This document shows, piece after piece, positions 55,317-64,000 of a DNA stretch of 64,000 nucleotides. The stretch comes from Tricholoma matsutake (lineage: Eukaryota; Basidiomycota; Agaricomycetes; Agaricales; Tricholomataceae), in the NCBI GenBank assembly GCA_026075535.2, contig AP026548.1:1116001-1180000 (forward strand), read 5' to 3'. Position 1 is the first letter of the stretch, and every line of letters begins with the position of its first letter. The position numbers and the translations under genes are program-made. A model generated the notes under the pieces. The model worked only from the letters and a program-made list of their open reading frames with translations. It was not told where the DNA came from and did no database searches.

Positions 55317-56693
55317 GATATCAAGTGTAATGGCTACTATTGCTGGTGCTGTAACAGCAGCTGTTCATTCATCACAGCATGTTGACAAATGGGCTTTGCA
55401 TACATCAATTCTTACAGGACAGAGGTGGCTTGATGAGCTTCTGACAGGTAGCCAGCTAGAATCCTTTTTTTTGAATATACTATCTGATTTATAAAAAAAT
55501 ATCACTTATGCAGGGCATCCTTCATGTTTTCGGTGCCAGTTTGGAATGCAGTGCTTTGTATTCCAAAAATTACTCCATGAATTAGAACACAAGTGTGGAC
55601 TGTGCAATACAAAGCATGTTACATCAGAAGAACAACTTGCAATCTTCTTGCGTATTGCTTGAACAGGGTTGGGAAACCAGGAAATGCAAGAGTGGTTCCA
55701 ATGAAGTGGAGACACACTTTCTAAGTAAGTGACCAACAGATCCATATGACTTTCCAGCACAGTTCAAGAAATTTAAATCATACAGATGCTTTCATCAACT
55801 TCTAAACATGGTTGTTTCAAAGGAGTTCTATGGTGCATATGTCACTCTCCCTCCTCCAAACACCATTCCCAATGAGATCAAAAATAATCCTTGCTTCTAT
55901 CCATTTTTTAAAGATTGCCATGGAGCAGTTGATGGGTCCCTACTTGATGCTTTTGTAGCTCTCATTGACATGGCCAGGTATCGCAGTCAGAAAGGTCGCA
56001 TTTCTACAAATCTCCTTGCTGCTTGCCACTTCAATCTTCTCTTCTGTTATCTTCTCTCTGGATGGGAAGGGAGTGCAGCTGATGGCCGTGTATTTGATGA
56101 TGCATGCAGGACAGATTTTGAAATACCACCTGGGACCTATTATCTTGGGGATGCTGGTTTCCCTTTATGTGATGTGTTGTTGGTGCCCTACTGTGGTGTA
56201 TGATACCACCTCAAGGAATGGGCACAGAGTGGACAGAGGTATCACTATCTCTTGTGATTACTGGACAATTTTCTAACAGTTCATAAGGCCAGCTAGCCAT
56301 CAGGAACTTTTTAATCTTCAGCATGCCTCTCTTCGGAATGCCATTGAATGTATTTTTGGCATTTGCAAGCATTGATTCAGACTCATGGTTGCAGCACCTG
56401 AGTATGATATCCACATGCAGGCTAAAATCCCCTATGCCCTGGCTGCATTACACAATTTCATTCATATCCATGATCCAGATGACAATGCGTCAACATCATA
56501 TGATCATTCAGAAGGCAGCCATTCACAAGCTCCACAGTCCTCACATGAAATCAATCCAGAAAATCTTGGAGGCAATATCTCACAGGCAGAATGAAATTGT
56601 GCAAGTGAAAGATGGGATGTAATTGCAAAGGCAATGTGGGAGGACTATCAAAATGTTTTAGCAGAAAGAGAAATGGATGTAACTGAATTATAG
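55317..56693 (+). pseudogene. Second PIF/Harbinger transposase, broken
   Basis: Same gene type and intron positions as 25273-26653. Introns lie at 55448-55513, 55725-55785 and 56239-56288. Motifs: EEQLAIFLRIA, FFKDCHGAVDGSLLDAF (first D), LSGWEGSAADGRVFDDA (second D), YYLGDAGFPLCDVLLVPY, and a worn C-terminal block with the catalytic E kept (NAIECIFGICKH; normally IERIFG). TGA stops at arginine positions appear in RIA-TG (near 55660), GV-YHL (near 56200) and KH-FRL (near 56370). The 5' end and left terminal repeat are missing; the gene begins directly at the Gypsy LTR. Confidence 0.88.
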
Positions 56694-56765
56694 ATATGTA
56701 AAATGAATATGCCACAAACAAACTATTATGGGTATCAAGAAAGTTAACTATGCAGAATATGTAAG

Positions 56766-57855
56766 TTAATCTGAGTCATTAATTTCACTCTGAATGAAAG
56801 ATGTGCGGGCAGTCTGTTTGCGAATAGCAAGAACAGTATCAGCAAATGCAGTGTCACAATGGACAATCTTGTATACCTTGTTCATCTCATTCTCTGAAAG
56901 GTCTCCATCATCCTCGATAACTTCAATCGCCTTGCGTTTATGTTCTGGAGATGGGACAACAGTATCAGCAGCCATGACACCAGCAAGATGGGTCATTGCA
57001 GCTGCAACACTTGCAATGGCCTGACTGCTAGACTGCTTGCAGGCAGATGGTGGAGGCCTCTCTGTAGTGTTGGACTGCACAGCTTGGCATTTATGGGAGA
57101 GAAAGGTTGGAATTGGGCTGGAAGCTGTGGTGGGAGTACTGATGGATGTCTCAATAGAGGCACTAGAGGTGTTGCTCTTCATACAGCGTTTCAATACAAC
57201 ATCAAATTTTACCAACAAGAATATACTCACCTCACTGTTGTTGGCAAGTGTGGGATCAATGGACTGGGTTGACGGTTGGCCATCATCATCATCAGAGCTA
57301 CCAGAATCAGACTTCTCGGGTGTATTGTCATGGCCAGGGCGGTAGACATTGGTTCCCGTTGCATAGGTACCATCAACAAGATCAGCCATGTTGTCGAAAA
57401 GAGGAAAACCTTTTGACCTCCGCTTCCCCAGCTTTGGATGCTTCTGAGTACAAAGAATGTCGACTTGAATTAATAACAATGTAAAGAGATCATTAGTTTA
57501 ATCTGACTCACCTCGAGAAGTTTGTCCCAGACTTCATTTGGAGCAGTGACTGCCCTTTTGGTGTCATCCCAGCCAAAGCCTGACATCTCCTTGAGCTTTT
57601 TCACAGAAGCATAGTCCTTCTTAAGCTAGGTATGAACAACCAACAATATCAGTATACATGCCAGAAGTCCAAGAGAGAGATGGCAGTTACAGCAGCCCAA
57701 TGATTTTGGCAACACGAGACAGACTTGGGAGCTCCACCAGTATGCATTTCAGTTTCAGCCAATGCCTTCTCAGCCTCCATCCAAGCTGAGGTGTGAAAGT
57801 TCCCATTGCTGGTCTGCAGTCCACTTTCCCACTGTTTGATGAGAACACAGACCAA
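56766..57855 (-). pseudogene. Second Harbinger Myb/SANT-like gene, 5'-truncated
   Basis: Convergent with the transposase, as in the first element. Exons are about 57855-57691, 57625-57512 and 57443-56766, with introns at 57626-57690 and 57444-57511. The Myb/SANT domain spans the first two exons (SNGNFHTSAWMEAEKALAE, CCQNHWAALKKDYASVKKLK, FGWDDTKRAVTAP, VWDKLLE). The third exon holds HPKLGKRRSKGFPLFDNMA, a Ser/Asp-rich linker and a helical tail. The first exon is lost into a G-rich repeat near 57855, and no terminal repeat follows. Confidence 0.85.
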
Positions 57856-58230
57856 ATGGGGGAGGGGGAGGTGTAATAATATTAAATAATTAAAACTCCA
57901 AAAACACCCTCCCCACACAAAATGTGGGGGAGGGGGAGGGGATGCGGCCCCGCCATCCTTGGGGTGTCACATTGTGCGCGTCATCCTTCCCTGTTGGTTA
58001 CTCATTGCGGTCGTTCCAACCGCTCATGAGGCTGGGGGCGGGTGGTGTGTCATCATCATCTCCTCTCCCTGCACCTGGGCATCATTCCACCCATGTTCCA
58101 CCCCACAAGCAGTTGCTCATGAGGCTGGGGGGGGTGGCTTGTCATTGTTGTCATTCCACCTGCGATCCACCCCACAAGCAGTTGCTCATGAGGCTGGGTG
58201 TGGGGGGGGGGGGGTTGGGCACATCAGTGT
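57850..58230 (-). repeat. Inverted copy of the hairpin/palindrome module
   Basis: GGGGGAGGGGGAGG and CCCTCCCCACACAAAATGTGGGG resemble the hairpins at 4.82-5.0 kb in inverse order. Three copies of AAGCAGTTGCTCATGAGGCTGG-type sequence follow (about 58013-58200), the complement of the GAGCAACTGCTTGTGG motif at 4768. Confidence 0.6.
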
Positions 58231-58946
58231 GATGTGGCACATGTATGGGGGTTGGTGGGTGCAGACTAGGCAGATATTCCCTCTCTGGGGTCTCCTGGCA
58301 TCCCTCTGCACCCTCCTAGCCCATGTCTACAGCCTCACATCCCATTTGAATGGGGATGAGGGCAGTGGTTTTACTTCAAGTCTCAATCCAAGCTTTTTTT
58401 ACTTCTCACACATTCCCAATGCAATCTGAAGGATTGTTAGGAGACCAACATTAACACTTTTATGAGCTCCTGATATAACTGATAGAGCATAAGAAACAGC
58501 AACAAGAACCATGTGAGTTGACACAATCAAGGCAATGTCTTTCTGACCATGAACATGTGTCCACACCTCATTGCCATTTTCTTTCTGGATCACCTCAAAT
58601 GCAAGCAGGAGAATGAAACCTTGTTCCATGAACAGAATAGGGTTGCTAGGGGGTTTTTTTTTTTCTTCTTCCTTCCATTTTCTTGCAGTCTTCATGTAGA
58701 CCATATGATATTTACATCTGTAATGGTTAGTTACTAGCTTAGAACTCTATGACTTACTTGACACCCAACAGAGCAGAATCCAGTATATTCGGTAGATATG
58801 TCATGTATGTTGTAAATCAAAAAGTAGTTTCTTCCAAATAAACATCAACAAGGTAGGTAAGCAGTCAGATCCATTACACACACCCCTTTGAGATTGCCTA
58901 CTGGGAATCTATCCTCCAAACTGGTAGAATTGTGGAGTATGAGTAC
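58231..58946. other. No gene recognised
   Basis: A minus-strand frame of 101 residues (58399-58704) has a lysine-rich start and a hydrophobic C-terminal half but no recognised family. It is listed only as unresolved. Confidence 0.35.
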
Positions 58947-61540
58947 TCAGTGCATTACAGGCTGGCACAGACAACAAGGGGAGGGGTAGGGTTGCAATGT
59001 TTCATGACCAGGTTTAGGTGGAGGGGGTCTGCAATGTGGGTCCAGTAAGTTCTTGGAATATGGCTGGGGCACCAGCAGGGAACCATTCAAAATCCTGGAA
59101 ACACAACTTACCATGTCTAGGTGCAGCAAGTGTTGGATCCAGGTAAATATTGTGATAGGAGGGGCTCCACCAACCATCCCACTGGGGAATGGCTGAAGGA
59201 GTTCCAAGGTGATCCAACCATTTGAGGCACTCACAATCAGCGCAGCAGTATAGTTCTTGAAAGGGTCCTGGTCAGAGGTGAGAGTGATGGTTGAGGTGAT
59301 GGAGGCCGTAGGTGTAAGTGTGGTCAATCCATGAAGAGGGTACACCATGTGAAACTAGGTGGTCTATAAGGCCATCAGGGGTGAGGTCAGGCACCATTTT
59401 GTCATCAAAGGGCTGAATGGTGAGGGCATCACCCAAACACTCGATGAAGGGCTTGTTGGGGTAAGATACATTCCAAGTGTTGATAGCCTCACAGTAGCAT
59501 TACTGCCTTGACTGACTTGGGGCATTTTTGTATTTTTAAAATAACTAGACACAATGCACTCAGCCTGCTTAGTGTTGAGAGAGGACCCATCAACTTTTAG
59601 GGCTCCCGACCTATGTAAATATTTTCAGAAGTTGATACAATTTATTGGAATTGATATTGCCTTTGACTCATTTTTGCTGGTTGACTGGCAAAAAATGAGT
59701 CAAAGGCAATATCAATTTAAATAAATTGTATAAAATTCTGAAAATATTTGGATAGATAGGGAGCCCAAAAAGTCGATGGGTCCTCTCACAACACTAAGCA
59801 GGCTGAGTGCATTGTGTCAAGTTATTTTAAAAATACAAAAATGCCCCAAGTCAGTCAAGGCAACACTACCTCACAGTAGTAACCAGGGAGGGCTATCACG
59901 CACCCATAAACCCTTATGAAGTCTGAGCAGGCTACAAGTGGGCAGGGGCCCAAGGCACATCCAAGTGAGTATCCAAACATGCTGCAACAATCAACTTGCA
60001 TTGTGAAGTTCATAGCGACACCGTGGATGGCATTGCTACTGCTGAGCCTCCCATGGTGCATGACATATTGAGCAATGGTGTCAATATCAAGCATTTGTTT
60101 GCCAGTAACAGGTGGCAATCCTGTGCCTTGAGTTTGGTTCTGGGAATTACCAATGAACATGTCCTTGTTGTGGTGGACAGGGAAGTCCTCCCATAGCTGG
60201 TGGTTGTTGGGGTGTCATATTACTTTGGTCATATTACTTTGTGTGCATATACTACATCCTTCAGGATTTCTTGCATGGCTAGGTCCCATAGCTCAGGTAT
60301 GAAACTGCCAGCCACATGATGGAATTTGGCCAGCAGCCTGTAGGCCTCCATGCAGTCGATGGCCATTTCCTTGTGATCATTGATAAACTGTACCCCTCAC
60401 ACAACCTCGTGGGGGTTCATAGGGAACCCTCAGGGTAGGTAGGAGTATAGGCAGTGACTACCCTCAGTCATGTAAGGGCTGTCTATGCAACCCTCAAAGT
60501 TGTTGGCCACAGCTGCGGTCTTGCCAGCATACACACAGTTGGACTTGACTGAATAGAATATGTGATGGCTGAGCATCATCCAGAGCTCATTGTCATGCTC
60601 ATATTTGTTGTTGACCATGACCATGCCTAGTCCCTCTGGAATACAGCCAGGCTGGCTGGCAGCATATCGTTCCCATGATGCTGCAAACTCCGCTTTTTTG
60701 ACTTCCTTGTGTTTCTCATCATCTTCATTGCTGGAGCTTCCCAGATTGTCTGACTGGGAGTCCTCATTTTCATCAAGTGGTGGCATGTTGTGAATGGGTT
60801 CACTGGGTCATACCAATGTTGGTTTCAGTGCTGAGGGGATAGCAACCATGATGGTCATAGGAGTGGGTACTGATGTAGGTGCAGGAGCAGACGTGGGTGC
60901 AGGTGCAGGCACAGAGGTGGGGCTGGATGACAAGGGTGGTTCGGTTGACAGTTCGGCTGCAGGGGTGTTTGAACCCTTGGGTGAACAGTCAGGTTGATAT
61001 ATATCATGATGGGGCCAGCATTTGGGAACAGGGACACTGAGGACCCATAGTGCATTAGAGGGTGGCCTCAACAGTGTATGTTCTCGATGAGGAGGCAGGG
61101 ATGGGGTTCTCCGTCTAGGTGGTGAGCATCAACTTGGAGGAGGCAAGTTCCTATGCCTGGGTGGTGATTCATGGTGGTGAGGTGGTGGGGAGTTACGACC
61201 ATGTGATGATGATGTTATTGGTTGAGAATGATAATGGTCTCCTTGGTATGGTGGGGGCAGAAGGGGCTGTTGTAGATGGCTCTCGGTCACTGCTTGCCTC
61301 AGCAAGGAGGTGGGCCATATCTCAGGGGGTGGCTCCTGGCTACAGACCTTATGGGGCCATCAATCCTCATTCTTGGGGCTTTGACTAGAAGGTGAGGCAA
61401 GGCATTTGTGAGAATCAGCTGTCATTCAAGACACCAAGGTATGGTGGTTTGCTTGGATTGATCAACCTCATTCTGAAGGCCATCGATCTTGTCGAGTAGC
61501 TGTCCTATGACTACCTGGGCCATTACAGAGCTCCTTACAC
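58947..61540 (-). pseudogene. Long unknown gene, interrupted by a MITE and stops
   Basis: From the right: a coiled-coil start (QLLDKIDGLQNEVDQSKQ), a Pro/His/Ser-rich stretch (LLPPPYQGDHYHSQPITSSS), Ala/Pro repeats (PAPAPTSAPAPTSVPTP), an acidic block (LDENEDSQSDNLGSSSNEDD), then folded-looking sequence (AASWERYAASQPGCIPEG, DCMEAYRLLAKFHHVAGSFI, VMHHGRLSSSNAIHGVAMNF). After the MITE at 59495-59868 it continues: WNVSYPNKPFIECLGDALT, PQWDGWWSPSYHNIYLDP. TGA stops near 60800, 60460 and 60400 sit where CGA would read through. The layout is gag-like, but no family is recognised. Confidence 0.5.
59495..59868. mobile_element. hAT-type MITE, 374 bp, perfect 8-bp TSD
   Basis: A foldback element with arms of about 180 bp around a short loop near 59690 (GCCTTGACTGACTTGGGGCA against its complement at the other end). 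Outer bases are TAG...CTA. Perfect duplications CCTCACAG lie at 59487-59494 and 59869-59876. It interrupts the long minus-strand gene; removing it rejoins LPGYYCE to AINTWNVSYPNK. Confidence 0.9.
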
Positions 61541-61800
61541 TTAGCCACATATTCCTGGAGGAATCCCTGGGAATCCCAGTAGTTTTACCAGGACTACAGG
61601 GATTCCTGGAAAAATCCAGGAGGAATGATAACCCAGCCAATGTCCCCTGAAATGGCTCATCCCAGTTCTTCCCAGTTCAAGAGGATTCCTGGTAGAATCG
61701 AAGGGATTACTGGGAATTCCTGGGAATCCCCAGGACTCAGTGTACCAGGAATCCAGTGGGATTCCACCAGGACTCACCAGGAATCCCTGCTAATTAATTG
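61540..61800. repeat. GGAATCCC minisatellite, copy 2
   Basis: Degenerate units of CAGGAATCCCTGG, GGGATTCC and CCAGGACT, the same vocabulary as 20480-21005. Confidence 0.75.
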
Positions 61801-61813
61801 GGGATAATAAAAT

Positions 61814-61896
61814 GAAACCAGCAAGAATTGAACCCACAGCCAGAGTATCAACAAGAGTCAACAAATCAGACAATATAACCACTAGACCAAGTGGTC
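61814..61896 (-). tRNA. tRNA-like relic or SINE head
   Basis: On the minus strand TGGTCTAGTGGTTA (61876-61889) fits the pol III A box and GGTTCAATTC (61825-61834) the B box, within an 83-base span. The acceptor and D stems pair poorly, so this is not a sound tRNA. It is more likely a decayed tRNA or a tRNA-derived SINE head. The anticodon was not assigned. Confidence 0.35.
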
Positions 61897-62024
61897 ATAC
61901 TGGGTGATTTTGCTAATAGCTCTAGGTACTGTTTACATGGCTGTGTATGACAAAGCACACAGCTGTGTCATTGCCAGCACATCACTCTTCCTCTCACCAC
62001 CACCATCAACAATGATGGCCCCCC

Positions 62025-62480
62025 TCCCTCCCTCCCTCCTTGCCACCACCACTGGACAACAATGACAATGACAATGACAATGACAATGATGACATCCAGC
62101 ACTCGTGGTGACGGATGAGCCACCTCACACACAATGCAGCCCAAATGATGCTTGGCATTGTTTGGGCCCAGTAAGGTTTTTCTTCTTTTTCTTTCATATC
62201 CAATTATACTAATTACATATTTTACAGGTTAATACCACTACCATAAGCCTGAAACGAGGACACTACGGATGAGCCACCTCATGTACAATGTGGCCCAGTA
62301 AGTTTTTCTTTCATATTCAATTATACTAATTACATATTTTACAAGTTGATACCAGTACCATAAGCCCGAAATGAGGACACACAAGCCAGGTATGCACCCC
62401 CCACCTGCCCATTACTGATGACAGTGCCACCTAGGAACATGCCCCCAGCACCCTCCCCATGCCCATGAGCAACTGCAAGA
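62025..62480 (+). repeat. Two further palindrome/intron-like modules
   Basis: A (ACAATG)n run at 62062-62090 precedes GCCCAAATGATGCTTGGCAT and TGTTTGGGCCCAGTAAGG (about 62139-62177), then a branch-like TACTAATTAC and TTTACAGG acceptor. A second, shorter copy begins GGCCCAGTAAGTTTTTC near 62292 and ends TTTTACAAG. GAGCAACTGC recurs near 62467. These match the modules at 4.4-4.8 and 18.7 kb. Confidence 0.6.
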
Positions 62481-62799
62481 GGGAAGGCCCACAGAAGGGG
62501 ATGAGATGGTGGGAACAAGAGGCAGGGAGACGAGATGAGGGAAGGGGAGATGAGGGTGAGGAGAGGGAGACCAGGGGGGGGTAGACAACAAGGGGGAGAT
62601 GGGAGGAGACGAGACAAGCAAGACAATGCAAAATGCTTTGGCATACTTAGAGTACTTTGATACATATGGTTATGGTTATGGTCATGAAAAGTCAGGTGTA
62701 CATGACTCAATATCTCTCTCTTCAGACATTGCTGAACAGTGGGTTTTCAGATTGTGCCACATCACACTCAAGTGTAATATCCTGAACTTTACACTCCCC

Positions 62800-62895
62800 C
62801 ACAGAGTCCTGGAGGAATCCCTGTAGTCCTGGGGGAATCCCGGTAGTCCTGGAGAAGTTCTGGGGGAATCCCTGTAGTCCTGGGGGAATATATGA
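62800..62895. repeat. GTCCTGGGGGAATCCCT minisatellite
   Basis: About four units of AGTCCTGG(G)GGAATCCCTGT, related to the GGAATCCC repeats at 20.5 and 61.6 kb. Confidence 0.85.
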
Positions 62896-64000
62896 TGTCA
62901 TGGAATATAGTGATGTTATACATCATTCTGATCAGTTTTTCAAGCTGAGTATGAAAATGGCATTCACATAGTCATGTGACCTACTGCATATAGAACATAG
63001 TGAGGTTTTGATTGAAGTAGGTCAAATGAGTTTGTAGGTGTTCATGGAGGTTTGTAGATGTTTGTAGATGACCATCAATCTTCATTGATGTGCACTAGCA
63101 GCATCTGAGTGTGTAATCTGTATATATGGCATTCTATGGGACTTATGTTCAGACTACTAGGACTTTACTAGGATTCTGAGTGGTCTGATCAGAGTCCGTT
63201 CGGAGTAGGTGGGGGAGTGTAAAGTACAGGCATGTTTGGGATTCCTACATTTATTATCCCTTTTGTAATACCCCCAGATAACACTGACCACTTGCTATCA
63301 CCATGACACTTATTATCCTGGTCATTATTTACTCACTGTCTGTAAGGGGACCATTTGATGAATGTCTACAAACCCCTACGATGATGGTTATCTGTGATCT
63401 CCCAGAGGGAAACACACAAAACAACTTTATTGATGGTAGTTAGTTCAAAGGGTCTTTGTTTCTCCCTTCATTAGGTGCTTCCATGTTGCGTAGGTTGCTA
63501 GGTAATTGATTAGGGAATGGTAGGTTGAGCTAGCTTTGCTTTAGAATGTGTTAGCTCGACTTCAATATTTCTAGTTGTATTGCTTGTTGTACTGTGCTTA
63601 GCAGACTGGTCAAAGTTTCTTTGGTGTAATGTGATATTCTGGATGATAGTGACAATAGTTGATGATAGTAGAATGAAGTAGTCAAAAAGCTAAGCTTTTT
63701 CTGATCTTAGCTGCAAAGTAAAGGGGAACTGAACATGGTGGATTTCTCTGTCTTTCTTAGTACTATGTACAGGCTCTTTTTACACTACGCTGTAAGTACA
63801 AAAGGGATAATGAAATAAGCAGTGAGTAAATAGCTAAGGCTCGACTAAATGGTATAGCTAGCTGAAAGCTGTAGGTGAATAGCCTGTTACCCAGAACTAC
63901 CATAAAAATAACTGCCTTTGAAAACGTGCTCATAATCGCTAACCTGGGTCCAAGCCAATAGTGACGGTGTTGAAGGCTATGCACAGTCAGCTTTTTAAAT
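62896..64000. other. No gene recognised
   Basis: A few TTTGTAGATG units (63050-63070) and otherwise AT-rich sequence without identifiable genes or RNA genes up to the window edge. Confidence 0.45.

Overview
The window looks like repeat-dense chromosome from a basidiomycete fungus, most likely a mushroom-forming agaricomycete. Grounds: spliceosomal introns of about 43-66 bp with GT(GC)..AG ends inside nearly every coding remnant; Ty3/Gypsy chromoviruses with C-terminal chromodomains; a Helitron; PIF/Harbinger elements paired with a Myb/SANT gene; a pogo-like element; several hAT-type insertions. No rRNA, CRISPR, prokaryotic operon or clear single-copy housekeeping gene is seen. The species cannot be named from sequence alone.

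Layout. 1-1.9 kb: 3' end of a Gypsy element (family A, copy 1). 2.0-4.2 kb: Helitron Rep/helicase remnants, then a hAT-type insertion (4216-5160). 5.7-6.8 kb: C-rich satellite. 7-9 kb: dispersed repeats. 9.0-12.9 kb: family A copy 2, fused at about 12,880 to a second Gypsy family (B; to 16.9 kb), itself interrupted by an 838-bp hAT-type element with perfect 8-bp target duplications. 17-25 kb: minisatellites, MITE-like elements and a large inverted repeat. 25.1-28.4 kb: a near-complete PIF/Harbinger element with matching terminal repeats and TAA duplications, carrying a lightly broken transposase and, convergently, an apparently intact Myb/SANT gene. 29.1-30.5 kb: another hAT-type element. 31-34 kb: tandem repeats and a multi-exon gene of unknown function. 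34.7-38.5 kb: two copies of an unknown zinc-finger gene family, one with its head inverted. 40.2-42.7 kb: pogo-like element whose transposase lost most of its catalytic core. 43.3-48.9 kb: the most unusual stretch, with remnants of a 2-oxoglutarate/Fe(II) dioxygenase-like gene, an uncharacterised gene, a Ulp1-type SUMO protease gene and a Sir2 deacetylase gene side by side. 49.1-55.3 kb: full-length family A Gypsy element with both LTRs. 55.3-57.9 kb: second Harbinger pair. 58-64 kb: repeat modules, a long broken minus-strand gene with a hAT-type MITE in it, minisatellites and a tRNA-like relic.

One theme links the window. Coding remnants are broken mainly by CpG to TpG/CpA changes. In-frame TGA stops sit where CGA arginine codons are expected, and related copies show CAA at the same codon, so both strands were hit. 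The same process changed catalytic aspartates to asparagine in a reverse transcriptase and a Sir2 gene. This fits methylation-driven decay or RIP-like silencing of repeats. All function statements rest on motif recognition by eye; coordinates of degenerate features are approximate.
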